Shown here piece by piece: positions 8,447 through 17,049 of a DNA stretch of 64,000 nucleotides. Both the position numbers and the translations under genes were made by a program. The stretch is from Bradyrhizobium sp. 170 (GTDB lineage Bacteria; Pseudomonadota; Alphaproteobacteria; Rhizobiales; Xanthobacteraceae), in NCBI RefSeq assembly GCF_023101085.1, contig NZ_CP064703.1, positions 3,286,001 through 3,350,000 on the forward strand. Reading direction: 5' to 3'. Under the pieces are notes generated by a model. It had not been told where the DNA came from. It made no database searches and was given only the letters and a program-made list of their open reading frames with translations. Position 1 is the first letter of the stretch; each line of letters opens with the position of its first letter.

Positions 8447-9442
8447 ATGATTGAAATGCCGCCACTGCAGTTCGCCCAGGTGAACGGTATTCGCATGGGC
8501 TATTACGAGGCGGGCCCGACCTCCGACACGCCGCCGGTCATCCTGTGCCACGGCTGGCCGGAAATCGCGTTCTCCTGGCGTCACCAGATCAAGGCCTTGA
8601 GCGAGGCCGGTATCCGGGTGATCGCGCCGGATCAGCGCGGCTATGGCGCGACCGACCGGCCCGAGCCGGTCGAGGCCTACGACATCGAGCATCTGACCGG
8701 CGATCTCGTCGGGCTGCTCGACCATCTCGAAATCCACAAGGCGATCTTCGTCGGTCACGACTGGGGCGGCTTCATCGTCTGGCAGATGCCGCTGCGGCAT
8801 CTCGATCGCACCGCGGGCGTCGTCGGTGTCAATACCCCTCACATGGACCGCGCGCCGGCGGATCCCATCGAACTGTTCCGCATGCGCTTCGGCGACCAGA
8901 TGTATATCGTGCAGTTTCAGGACCCGGCGCGCGAACCCGATCGAATATTCGGCAGCCGGGTCGAGCAGACCTTTGATGCCTTCATGCGCAAGCCGGTGCC
9001 ACGCAGCGACACCGCGCCCGCAGACCAGCCGGTCGCCGGTGTCGGCGCCTCGCCTAGGCTCAACCTGGCGTTTCCGCAAATGATCGCCGGCTACGACGCC
9101 AAACATGATCCGCGCACGCCGATCCTGAGCCCGGAGGAAAAGAAGGTGTTCGTCGATACCTTCACCAAAACCGGCTTCACCGGCGGCATCAATTGGTACC
9201 GCAATATGTCGCGCAACTGGCAGCGTTCGGAGTGGCTTGACCACACCGTGCGGGTACCGTCGCTGATGATCATGGCCGAAAACGATCACGTACTGCCGCC
9301 ATCGGCCGCCGACGGCATGGAGAAGCTCGTCCCCGATCTGGAGAAATATCTGGTGCGCGACAGCGGCCATTGGACGCAGCAGGAAAAGCCTGACGAGGTC
9401 AGCGCCAAGCTGATCGAATGGCGTAAGAAGCGGTTTGGGTGA
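8447..9442 (+). CDS. Epoxide hydrolase (alpha/beta hydrolase, soluble EH type)
   Basis: Predicted to open epoxides to diols through an aspartyl ester intermediate. 331 aa from ATG 8447, six bases after AGGGG (a GTG three bases earlier is an alternative). The oxyanion motif HGWPE is at residues 35-39, the nucleophile Asp105 sits in GHDWGG, and the catalytic His is in SGHWTQQEKP near residue 307; these are the EH rather than haloalkane-dehalogenase or fluoroacetate signature. The cap contains NWYRN, giving a candidate ring-opening Tyr. The gene ends 163 bp before the P450-reductase fusion, so the two may act in sequence on unsaturated lipids or other alkenes. Confidence 0.88.
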   Translation: MIEMPPLQFAQVNGIRMGYYEAGPTSDTPPVILCHGWPEIAFSWRHQIKALSEAGIRVIAPDQRGYGATDRPEPVEAYDIEHLTGDLVGLLDHLEIHKAIFVGHDWGGFIVWQMPLRHLDRTAGVVGVNTPHMDRAPADPIELFRMRFGDQMYIVQFQDPAREPDRIFGSRVEQTFDAFMRKPVPRSDTAPADQPVAGVGASPRLNLAFPQMIAGYDAKHDPRTPILSPEEKKVFVDTFTKTGFTGGINWYRNMSRNWQRSEWLDHTVRVPSLMIMAENDHVLPPSAADGMEKLVPDLEKYLVRDSGHWTQQEKPDEVSAKLIEWRKKRFG

Positions 9443-9460
9443 GGATACGCGAGTAGCAAG

Positions 9461-9580
9461 CCGTCATTGCGAGGAGCGCAGCGACGAAGCAATCCATTCT
9501 TTCTTTCCGCTGAGCGATGGATTGCTTCCGCCTTCGCTCTTCGAGCTACGGCGGACAAGTCGCTTCGTGGCAATAAGGCT
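9461..9580. repeat. Dispersed palindromic repeat, family A copy 1
   Basis: Begins CCGTCATTGCGAGGAGCG and contains GAAGCAATCCAT with its near complement ATGGATTGCTTC downstream, forming a long hairpin. Family A copies are also at 17752, 22591, 24004, 35282 and 37478. It fills the gap between the epoxide hydrolase and P450 genes and creates a spurious in-frame extension of the P450 gene. Confidence 0.75.
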
Positions 9581-9605
9581 AAGGCAGGCAGGAGACACTT
9601 CGACA

Positions 9606-12600
9606 ATGGCGTCCAGCAATAAACTGAACCCGATACCGCATCCGCCGAAAAAGCCTGTCGTCGGCAACATGCTGTCGCTGGACCCCAACGCGCCGGTGCA
9701 GCATCTGGTGCGGCTCACCAAGGAGCTGGGGCCGATCTTCTGGCTGGACATGATGGGTGCGCCGCTCGTCATTGTTGGCGGCCACGATCTGATCGACGAG
9801 CTCTCGGATGAGAAGCGCTTCGACAAGGCGGTGCGCGGTTCGCTGCGCCGCGTCCGAGCTGTCGGCGGTGACGGGCTGTTCACCGCCGATACCAGTGAGC
9901 CGAACTGGAGCAAGGCGCACAACATCCTGCTGCAGCCGTTCGGCAACCGCGCGATGACGTCCTACCATCCGAGCATGGTCGACATCGCCGAGCAGCTCGT
10001 GAAGAAATGGGAGCGGCTCAACGCCGACGAGGAAATCGACGTCGTGCACGACATGACGGCGCTGACGCTCGACACCATCGGCCTCTGCGGCTTCGACTAC
10101 CGCTTCAATTCATTCTATCGCCGCGACTATCACCCGTTCGTGGAATCGCTGGTGCGCTCGCTCGAGACCATCATGATGACCCGCGGCCTGCCGCTGGAAG
10201 GCCTGTGGCTGCAGAAGCGCCGCAAGACGCTCGCCGAGGACGTCATGTTCATGAACAAGATGGTCGACGAGATCATCGCCGAGCGCCGCAGCAATGCGGA
10301 ATCCGCCGAGGGCAAGAAGGACATGCTCGGCGCCATGATGACCGGCGTCGACCGCGCCACCGGCGAGCAGCTCGACGACGTCAACATCCGCTACCAGATC
10401 AACACCTTTTTGATCGCGGGCCATGAGACCACCAGCGGGCTTTTGTCGTGCACCATCTATGCGCTGCTCAAGCATCCGGAAGTGCTCAAGAAGGCCTATG
10501 AAGAGGTCGACCGCGTGCTCGGGCCTGACGTCAATACGCGGCCGACCTATCAGCAGGTTACGCAGCTCACCTACATCACGCAGATTTTGAAGGAGGCGCT
10601 GCGGCTGTGGCCGCCGGCGCCGGCCTATGGCATCGCGCCGCTTCAGGACGAAACCATCGGCGGCAAGTACAGACTGAAGAAGAATACTTTCGTCACGGTG
10701 CTCGTGATGGCGCTGCATCGCGATCCCAGCGTCTGGGGTCCGAACCCGGACGCGTTCGACCCCGAGAATTTCAGCCGCGAGGCCGAGGCCAAGCGTCCGG
10801 TCAACGCCTGGAAGCCGTTCGGCAACGGCCAGCGCGCCTGCATCGGGCGTGGCTTTGCGATGCACGAGGCGGCGCTTGCGATCGGCCTGGTCCTGCAGCG
10901 CTTCAAGCTGATCGACACGCACCGCTACCAGATGCACCTGAAGGAAACGCTGACGATCAAGCCCGACGGCTTCAAGATCAAGGTGCGGCCGCGCGCCGAC
11001 AAGGATCGCGGCGCCTTCGCTGGGCGGGCTGCAGTGGCCGCCGCCGCCTCGAACGCGGCGGCGCCGCAGGCGCGGACTCGTCCGGGGCACAACACGCCGC
11101 TATTGGTACTCTACGGCTCCAACCTCGGCACCGCCGAAGAGCTGGCGACGCGGATGGCTGACCTCGCCGAGGTCAACGGCTTTGCGACCAAGCTCGGCGC
11201 GCTGGACGATTACGTCGGCAAGCTGCCCGAGGAGGGCGGACTGCTGGTCTTCTGTGCTTCCTACAACGGCGCCGCCCCTGATAACGCGACGCAGTTCGTC
11301 AAATGGCTGGACGGCGGCCTGCCGAAGGATGCGCTCGCCAAGGTGCGCTACGCCGTGTTCGGCTGCGGCAACAGCGACTGGGCGGCGACCTATCAATCCG
11401 TGCCGCGGATGATCGACGAGCAGTTGGCGGCGTATGGCGCGCGCAGCCTTTATGCTCGCGGCGAGGGCGATGCCCGCAGCGATCTCGACGGCCAGTTCGA
11501 GAAATGGTTCGCGAAGGCCGCGCCCGCGGCGATGAAGGAACTGGGCGTCGATTCCAGCTTCGCCCGCAGCGCTGACGACGCGCCGCTCTATTCGATCGAA
11601 CCGGTAGCGCCCTCGGCCGTCAACGCGCTCGTTGCGCAGGGCGGCGTTGCGCCGATGAAAGTGTCGGTCAATTCCGAGCTGCAGAACAGGAGCGGCGCCA
11701 ATCCTTCCGACCGCTCGACGCGGCATATCGAGGTGCAATTGCCGCCCGGCATCACCTATCGCGTCGGCGACCATCTCAGCGTCGTCCCGCGCAACGATCC
11801 GGCGCTGGTGGATTCCGTCGCGCGACGCTTCGGCTTCCTGCCCGGTGATCAGATTCGGCTGCAGGTCGCCGAAGGCCGCCGCGCGCAGTTGCCGGTCGGC
11901 GATGTCGTCTCGGTCGGGCGATTGCTGACCGAATTCGTCGAGCTGCAGCAGATCGCGACCCGCAAGCAGATCCAGATCATGACGGAACACACGCGCTGTC
12001 CCGTCACCAAGCCGAAGCTGCTCGCCTATGTCGGCGACGATGGTGCTTCTGCGGAGTGTTACCGCTCGGACGTGCTGACAAAACGCAAATCGGTGTTCGA
12101 TTTGCTGGAGGAGCACCCGGCCTGCGAATTGCCGTTCCACGCCTATCTGGAAATGCTGTCGCTGCTGGCGCCGCGCTATTATTCGATCTCGTCGTCGCCG
12201 TCGGGCGATCCGGCGCGCTGCAGCGTCACCGTCGGCGTCGTCGAAGCGCCCGCCAGTTCGGGACGCGGCGTCTACAAGGGCGTGTGCTCGAACTATCTCT
12301 CCGGTCGCCGCGTCGGCGATAACGTTCATGCCACCGTGCGCGAGACCAAGGCCGGCTTCCGCCTGCCCGACGATCCGGCCCAGCCCGTGATCATGATCGG
12401 CCCCGGCACGGGGCTGGCGCCATTCCGCGGCTTCCTGCAGGAGCGCGCGCATCGCAAGGCGCAGGGCGCGAAGCTCGGCCCCGCGATGCTGTTCTTCGGC
12501 TGCCGCCATCCCGAACAGGATTTTCTCTATGCGGATGAATTGAAGGCCTTTGCCACTGATGGCATTGCAGAGCTGCACACCGCGTTCTCGCGCGCCGACG

Positions 12601-12842
12601 GGCCGAAGACCTATGTGCAGCATCAGGTGGCGGCGCAGAAGGAGCGCCTCTGGAGCCTGATCGAGCAGGGCGCGATCGTCTACGTCTGCGGCGACGGCAG
12701 CAAGATGGAACCCGACGTCAAGGCCGCGCTGGTTGCGATCTATCGCGAAAAGTCAGGCGCCGACGCCGACGCCGGCCTGCGCTGGATCGACGACCTCGGC
12801 ACCAGGAATCGTTACGTGCTGGATGTGTGGGCCGGCGGGTAG
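9606..12842 (+). CDS. CYP102-family cytochrome P450 / NADPH-P450 reductase fusion
   Basis: Self-sufficient cytosolic monooxygenase of 1078 aa (BM3 of Priestia megaterium is 1049). The P450 domain spans about 1-470: oxygen-binding I-helix AGHETT at 271-276, ExxR as EALR at 330-333, and haem loop FGNGQRACIG with ligand Cys412. An Ala-rich linker leads to the FMN domain (LYGSNLGTAEELA, about 500-650) and the FAD/NADPH domain (RYYSISSSPS, IGPGTGLAPFRGF). ATG 9606 follows GGCAGGAGA; the earlier in-frame ATG lies in a repeat. BM3 Phe87 is kept (Phe92, in GDGLFT) but BM3 Arg47 and Tyr51 align, without gaps, to Ala52 and Ile56, so carboxylate anchoring of fatty acids is probably altered. It follows an epoxide hydrolase. 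Confidence 0.95.
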   Translation: MASSNKLNPIPHPPKKPVVGNMLSLDPNAPVQHLVRLTKELGPIFWLDMMGAPLVIVGGHDLIDELSDEKRFDKAVRGSLRRVRAVGGDGLFTADTSEPNWSKAHNILLQPFGNRAMTSYHPSMVDIAEQLVKKWERLNADEEIDVVHDMTALTLDTIGLCGFDYRFNSFYRRDYHPFVESLVRSLETIMMTRGLPLEGLWLQKRRKTLAEDVMFMNKMVDEIIAERRSNAESAEGKKDMLGAMMTGVDRATGEQLDDVNIRYQINTFLIAGHETTSGLLSCTIYALLKHPEVLKKAYEEVDRVLGPDVNTRPTYQQVTQLTYITQILKEALRLWPPAPAYGIAPLQDETIGGKYRLKKNTFVTVLVMALHRDPSVWGPNPDAFDPENFSREAEAKRPVNAWKPFGNGQRACIGRGFAMHEAALAIGLVLQRFKLIDTHRYQMHLKETLTIKPDGFKIKVRPRADKDRGAFAGRAAVAAAASNAAAPQARTRPGHNTPLLVLYGSNLGTAEELATRMADLAEVNGFATKLGALDDYVGKLPEEGGLLVFCASYNGAAPDNATQFVKWLDGGLPKDALAKVRYAVFGCGNSDWAATYQSVPRMIDEQLAAYGARSLYARGEGDARSDLDGQFEKWFAKAAPAAMKELGVDSSFARSADDAPLYSIEPVAPSAVNALVAQGGVAPMKVSVNSELQNRSGANPSDRSTRHIEVQLPPGITYRVGDHLSVVPRNDPALVDSVARRFGFLPGDQIRLQVAEGRRAQLPVGDVVSVGRLLTEFVELQQIATRKQIQIMTEHTRCPVTKPKLLAYVGDDGASAECYRSDVLTKRKSVFDLLEEHPACELPFHAYLEMLSLLAPRYYSISSSPSGDPARCSVTVGVVEAPASSGRGVYKGVCSNYLSGRRVGDNVHATVRETKAGFRLPDDPAQPVIMIGPGTGLAPFRGFLQERAHRKAQGAKLGPAMLFFGCRHPEQDFLYADELKAFATDGIAELHTAFSRADGPKTYVQHQVAAQKERLWSLIEQGAIVYVCGDGSKMEPDVKAALVAIYREKSGADADAGLRWIDDLGTRNRYVLDVWAGG

Positions 12843-12848
12843 CTTCTT

Positions 12849-12936
12849 CGTAGGGTGGGCAAAGCGCAGCGTGCCCACCATCTCTCCGAAATCGTTGGCG
12901 TCAATGGTGGGCACGCTGCGCTTTGCCCACCCTACG
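12849..12936. repeat. Long perfect inverted repeat, family C copy 1
   Basis: The arms 12849-12881 and 12904-12936 are perfectly complementary over 33 bp (starting CGTAGGGTGGGCAAAGCG) with a 22 bp loop. It starts 6 bp after the P450 stop, so it could act as a transcript-stabilising or terminating hairpin. A second, degenerate copy is at 37571-37665. Confidence 0.85.
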
Positions 12937-12983
12937 GCCCTTCGCTAGCCGCGATATCGCGCAAGCATGCTACAAGCCTTGGC

Positions 12984-13658
12984 ATGATTCCCTGGGAAAA
13001 AATCGACACCGCCCGCATTCCCGGCACTGATGACGAACTCCGCCTGAAGCGGCGCGGCAAGGAGTTTTCCATCATGCTCGGCACCAACGAGCTGATGAAC
13101 AGCCGCCTCTCGGGCTCGGAGGCTGCGCTGGCAACGCTCGCGGCGAAGAAGATCGAAAAGGTTGCAGAACCTCATTTGCTCATCGGCGGCCTCGGAATGG
13201 GCTTTACGTTGCGTGCCGCGCTCGCCGTGCTTGGAAACAAAGCGCAGATCGTGGTGGCCGAACTGGTGCCCGCGGTCGTCGCCTGGGCGCGGGGTCCGAT
13301 GGCGGAAATTTTTGGCGACAGCCTGAATGATGCGCGCGTGAGCATTCGCGAATCCGACGTCACCGAAATCATCCGCGCGCACCGTTTGAAGTTCGACGCC
13401 ATTCTGCTCGACGTCGACAACGGCCCGGAGGGGCTGACCCGCAAGGCCAATGACGCGCTCTATAGTCCGTCCGGATTGGATGCGGCGCGCGCGGCGTTGC
13501 GGCCGGGCGGCGTGCTGGCGGTCTGGTCTTCCGGGCCCAATGCGCCGTTCACCAAGCGGCTTCGCGGCGCAGGCTTCGACGTCAACGAGGTCAATGTCCG
13601 CGCCACCGGAAGGGGCGGCGGTGCGCGTCACGTCATCTGGATCGCGACCAAGAATTAG
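12984..13658 (+). CDS. Spermidine synthase-like SAM-dependent methyltransferase-fold protein
   Basis: 224-residue cytosolic protein with a class I methyltransferase fold. Motif I reads LLIGGLGMGFTLRAAL (about 64-79), followed by an acidic strand end VVAELVPAVVAWARG and motif DAILLDVDNGPEG (about 133-145), the pattern seen in spermidine-synthase-like proteins, which bind SAM or decarboxylated SAM. It is shorter than true spermidine synthases (about 280 aa) and lacks their N-terminal beta domain, so polyamine synthesis is uncertain. ATG 12984 (MIPWEKIDTARIPG) was chosen because the upstream in-frame ATG lies in the repeat. It is separated from the P450 gene by a long hairpin, so it need not be co-transcribed. 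Confidence 0.8.
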   Translation: MIPWEKIDTARIPGTDDELRLKRRGKEFSIMLGTNELMNSRLSGSEAALATLAAKKIEKVAEPHLLIGGLGMGFTLRAALAVLGNKAQIVVAELVPAVVAWARGPMAEIFGDSLNDARVSIRESDVTEIIRAHRLKFDAILLDVDNGPEGLTRKANDALYSPSGLDAARAALRPGGVLAVWSSGPNAPFTKRLRGAGFDVNEVNVRATGRGGGARHVIWIATKN

Positions 13659-13677
13659 TGCGTGATCAACTCTCACT

Positions 13678-13799
13678 GTCGTCCCTGCGAACGCAGGGAC
13701 CCATACGCCGCGGCCCGGCTCATGAAATGCGCTGGTTGACGCCTTGCTTAACTCACGACGCCCTGTGGTTATGGGTTCCTGCGTTCGCAGGAACGACGA
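13678..13799. repeat. Dispersed palindromic repeat, family B copy 1
   Basis: Contains GTCCCTGCGAACGCAGGGAC at the left end and GTTCCTGCGTTCGCAGGAAC at the right end; each is itself a hairpin, and the two ends pair with each other. It lies between convergent genes. The second copy is at 43130-43248. Confidence 0.8.
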
Positions 13800-13805
13800 A
13801 AGAGT

Positions 13806-14720
13806 CTACGCCGCCTTCGCCGCAGCGCCATGCGCGTGCTCGTCGATCGCGCCGATGATCTGCGGCCACATCGGGATCGGCAAGGCGTGGCCCATGCCTT
13901 CGATCATCAGCAGCTTTGCGCCTGATATCGACGCCGCGGTGTCCTTGCCGCCCTCGGGACGGACCAGCGGATCGACGGTGCCGTGAATGACGAGCGTCGG
14001 CACCTTTACCTGAGCCAACCGTTCCTTGCGGCTGCCGGAGGCCAGCACCGCCCGCAACTGCCTGCCGACGCCGTTCGGGTTGAGGCCGCGTTCATAGGTG
14101 CGCGCGGCGCGGGCAGGGTCGAGCGCCTCGTCCTCGGGGAAGGAGCCAACGCGCAGCACTTTCCAGGTTTTGGCAAACCGCACGAAATACTCTTCCTTGG
14201 TGGTGGGCGGCGGCGCCATCAGCATGGCGGCGGCCTCGCGCGTCGGCGGCGGAATTTTCGGATTGCCCGTCGTCGACATGATCGAGGTCAGCGAACGCAC
14301 CCGCTCCGGGAACGAGATCGCGATTTCCTGGGCGATCATGCCGCCCATCGACGCGCCGACCAGATGCGCCGACTTGATGCCGAGCACATCCATCAGGCCG
14401 ACCGTGTCCTTGGCCATGTCGATCAGCCGGTAAGGGGCGGCGACCGGGATCTTCAGGAACCGCAGCTTGAGCAGCTCGAACGGGGTCAGGCGCTTGCCGC
14501 CGGAAAGATGCGAGGATTTGCCGATGTCGCGGTTGTCGAAGCGGATGACGCGAAACCCGCGCGCGGCAAGCTGGCGGCAGAAATCGTCATCCCAGTGGAT
14601 CATCTGGGCGCCGAGCCCCATGATCAGCAACAGCGGTTCCGCGGCCGGATCGCCGAAAATTTCGTAGCAGATGTCGATGCCGTTGGCGCGAGCGATCTGT
14701 GGCGGCTGATGGGCGAGCAT
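13806..14720 (-). CDS. Alpha/beta hydrolase
   Basis: 304-residue alpha/beta hydrolase of unknown substrate. It starts MLAHQPPQIARANGIDICYE and has the oxyanion segment LLIMGLGAQMIHWDD, the nucleophile elbow GASMGG (Ser near residue 124), a late Asp in HGTVDPLVRPEGG and a His in IEGMGHALP, giving a complete Ser-Asp-His triad. The LGAQMIHWDDDFCRQLAARGFRV stretch is typical of the carboxylesterase/lactonase-like group often annotated simply as alpha/beta fold hydrolase. It is transcribed towards the methyltransferase gene, with repeat family B between them, and divergent from the PHA synthase genes (14886), which is weak evidence for a link to polyester or lipid turnover. Confidence 0.85.
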   Translation of the reverse strand: MLAHQPPQIARANGIDICYEIFGDPAAEPLLLIMGLGAQMIHWDDDFCRQLAARGFRVIRFDNRDIGKSSHLSGGKRLTPFELLKLRFLKIPVAAPYRLIDMAKDTVGLMDVLGIKSAHLVGASMGGMIAQEIAISFPERVRSLTSIMSTTGNPKIPPPTREAAAMLMAPPPTTKEEYFVRFAKTWKVLRVGSFPEDEALDPARAARTYERGLNPNGVGRQLRAVLASGSRKERLAQVKVPTLVIHGTVDPLVRPEGGKDTAASISGAKLLMIEGMGHALPIPMWPQIIGAIDEHAHGAAAKAA

Positions 14721-14885
14721 CGCGTTTGTCTTCCCTTGGGTGACCTGAGCTTTGAGTAACTATGGCACGGTTTCCCGCACCGCAGAAGGCTTGGCAGTGG
14801 TTGACCGGCCCGCCGCAACGGTGTGGTATGGGGCAAAGTAAGCGAAGCGTGGCAAGCGCTCGTAACCGTGAGGGAGAGGGCGCCT

Positions 14886-15266
14886 ATGGCCGACAAAGGC
14901 AACGACCCTGCCGCGATCTGGCAGACCATGCTCGGCGAAATGGAGAAGGGGTTCAACTCCTTCGCCAATCAGGCGATGACGTCGCCTGAATTTTCCAAGG
15001 TGATGAATCAGGTCGGCGGCGTGTCGGCGGGCGCCCAAAAGCAGCTTGGCGAGCTGATGGAGAAATACCTGCTGGCGATGAACCTGCCGAGCCGGGCGCA
15101 GATGGTCGGCATGGCCGAGCGGCTGCAGTCGATCGAAGGCCAGCTCAACGAGATCAAGGCGATGCTGCACCAGGTGCATCATAATTCGCTGGCGCAGGAC
15201 GGCGGCCTTGGCACGCCGCGGCCGCCGCGCACCAAACGTCCGCCAACGGAGGGAGAGCAGAAATGA
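14886..15266 (+). CDS. Short PhaE-like class III PHA synthase subunit
   Basis: 126-residue protein, mostly helical, whose MNLPSRAQMVGMAERLQSIE segment (about 62-81) matches the conserved C-terminal region of PhaE, the accessory subunit of class III PHA synthase (LNLP-[ST]-R then a Leu-rich helix). Classical PhaE is about 350 aa, so this is a minimal version with only the C-terminal helices plus a basic Pro-rich tail (TPRPPRTKRPP). ATG 14886 was chosen over 14823 because it follows GTGAGGGAGAGG. Its stop overlaps the phaC start (ATGA, 15263-15266), which strongly supports a joint role. Expected to bind PhaC at the surface of PHA granules. Confidence 0.75.
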   Translation: MADKGNDPAAIWQTMLGEMEKGFNSFANQAMTSPEFSKVMNQVGGVSAGAQKQLGELMEKYLLAMNLPSRAQMVGMAERLQSIEGQLNEIKAMLHQVHHNSLAQDGGLGTPRPPRTKRPPTEGEQK

Positions 15267-16345
15267 ACGCCCCCGCGGGCCTCGATCTGGCTGACATCCC
15301 GGAACGGATCCAGTCCGAGGTGCAGCGCGCGATCCAGCGCAGCATCAAGGGCGTCGAATATTTTTCCTCGTCCGGCCCATCGCTCGGCTCGACGCCGAAG
15401 GATATCCTGGCCGTCCGCGGCACCATGAACCTCTATCACTATCGGCCGATCGCGGATGAAATCTACCGCATTCCGATCCTGATCGTGATGGCCACCACCA
15501 ACCGTGGCTACATCCTCGACATGGTGCCGGGCCAGAGCTTTATCGAATTTCTCTTGAAGCGCGGCTACGACGTCTACATGCTGGACTGGACCGCGCCGAA
15601 GCCGGAAGAAAAATCCTTGCGGATGGAGGACTACGTCCTCGACTTCATCCCGGATTGCATCCGCCGCGTGCAGCAGGATTCCGGCGAGCACGACGTCACC
15701 GTGATCGGCTACTGCTTCGGCGGCGTGCTGTCGCTGCTCTACGGCTCGATCTTCAACGACGGGCCGATGAAGAACCTGATCTGCTTCACCACGCCGATCG
15801 ATTTCCGCGAGATGAAGCTGTTCTCCAATTTCTCGGACCGGCGCTATTTCGATGTCGACAAGCTTGTCGACAGCATCGGCAACGTTCCGCCGGAAATGAT
15901 CCTGTCCTCGTTCGAGATGCTGCGGCCGGCCTCGCGCACCGTCAGCCAGGTGCAATTGTGGGAAAACATCTGGAACGACGAATACGTCAAAGCTTACCGG
16001 ATGATGGATCGCTGGGGCACGGACACCTTGCCGTTGGCCGGCGAGTACTTCCGCGCCATTACCAAGGACCTGATGTGGGACAACAAGCTCTACAACGACA
16101 CCATGTCGGTTGGCGGACGCGCGGCGGATATCTCCAAAATCAAGGTGCCGATCCTGCATGCGGTCGCCGAGCACGACCACATCGTGCCCTATGACGCGGC
16201 AAAACACCTGATCACCAAGGTCGGCTCGACGGACAAGGAAGAGGTGATGCTGAAGGGTGGTCACGTCAGCGTCGTCGCCGGCGCCAACGCGATCAAGCGG
16301 CTGTGGCCGAAACTGGACTCCTGGTTAGGTAAGAGATCAACATGA
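15263..16345 (+). CDS. phaC: Class III poly(R)-hydroxyalkanoic acid synthase catalytic subunit
   Basis: Polymerises (R)-3-hydroxyacyl-CoA into PHA on the granule surface. 360 aa, the size of class III PhaC (Allochromatium PhaC is 355). The lipase-like box is GYCFGG with nucleophile Cys151; Asp305 (AEHDHIVP) and His334 (KGGHVSVV) complete the triad at nearly the same spacing as the known C149/D302/H331. The segment TNRGYILDMVPGQSFIEFLL and the Trp in MLDWTAP are family hallmarks. It overlaps the phaE-like gene upstream and the GNAT gene downstream by 4 bp each, so the three are one operon. A phasin gene follows about 0.8 kb later. Confidence 0.93.
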   Translation: MNAPAGLDLADIPERIQSEVQRAIQRSIKGVEYFSSSGPSLGSTPKDILAVRGTMNLYHYRPIADEIYRIPILIVMATTNRGYILDMVPGQSFIEFLLKRGYDVYMLDWTAPKPEEKSLRMEDYVLDFIPDCIRRVQQDSGEHDVTVIGYCFGGVLSLLYGSIFNDGPMKNLICFTTPIDFREMKLFSNFSDRRYFDVDKLVDSIGNVPPEMILSSFEMLRPASRTVSQVQLWENIWNDEYVKAYRMMDRWGTDTLPLAGEYFRAITKDLMWDNKLYNDTMSVGGRAADISKIKVPILHAVAEHDHIVPYDAAKHLITKVGSTDKEEVMLKGGHVSVVAGANAIKRLWPKLDSWLGKRST

Positions 16346-16935
16346 GCGAAACACGTCCCTATCCGCGCCACGTCAAGACCGACGCCGGCGACATCGAATT
16401 CCGCATGATGGCGCGCGCCGACGAGCCCGCGGTGCTGGCGTTCGCGCAAAAGCTTCCGACGCATGATTTGCTGTTCCTGCCGCGCAATATCAGTCAGCCA
16501 AAAGTGCTGTCGGCCTGGGTCAATGAGATCGAACGCGGCGCCATCGCCAGCCTGCTGGCGGTGAAGGGCGGGGCGGTGGTCGGCTGCGGCACGCTGGTGC
16601 GCGACCCGCATTCCTGGTCACCCCATGTCGGTGAAATCCGGATGGTGGTGTCGCTTGATGTCCGCGGGCAGGGGGTTGGCCGGGCGCTGTCCCAGGAGAC
16701 CTTTGCGCTGGCCCTGGGCGCCGGCCTGGAAAAGCTGTCGGTGCAGATGACGGTCGACCAGCAGGCGGCGATCACCCTGTTCGAAAGCCTGGGCTTCAAG
16801 GCCGAAGCCCTGCTGCGGGACCACGTCCGGGACGTCGACGGCAAGAAGCACGATATCGTCGTGCTCGGGCACAATGTGGCGCAGGTTCGGGCACAGATGG
16901 AAGCCTACGGGTTGCCGGGGGCCGTCCAGCACTAG
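16342..16935 (+). CDS. GNAT family N-acetyltransferase
   Basis: 197-residue acyltransferase of the GNAT superfamily. Motif A, the acetyl-CoA pyrophosphate loop, reads MVVSLDVRGQGVGRALSQE (about residues 101-119; R/Q-x-x-G-x-G/A), preceded by the strand HVGEIRM and followed by LFESLGFKAEALLRDHV, the usual end of the fold. The ATG overlaps the phaC stop (ATGA), so it is translated with the PHA synthase subunits. The acceptor is unknown; a role in modifying a PHA-granule protein would be inference from position only. Confidence 0.88.
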   Translation: MSETRPYPRHVKTDAGDIEFRMMARADEPAVLAFAQKLPTHDLLFLPRNISQPKVLSAWVNEIERGAIASLLAVKGGAVVGCGTLVRDPHSWSPHVGEIRMVVSLDVRGQGVGRALSQETFALALGAGLEKLSVQMTVDQQAAITLFESLGFKAEALLRDHVRDVDGKKHDIVVLGHNVAQVRAQMEAYGLPGAVQH

Positions 16936-17049
16936 CCAGACACAAAATCGCGAAAACAACCCCATGCAAAGTAGATGGGGCCAGCTTTGGCATTAGCCTA
17001 AAGTGGAACTTTTGCCGGTTCTCTGGGCAAACCGCTCATCCATCAGGCT

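Noticed and set aside
9435..9605. Upstream extension of the P450 frame.
   Set aside because: It is repeat family A in translation; ATG 9606 has a ribosome site and matches the family start.
16960..16980. CCCCAT / ATGGGG hairpin after the GNAT gene as a terminator.
   Set aside because: The stem is only 6 bp with a 9-base loop and no T run, so support is too weak.
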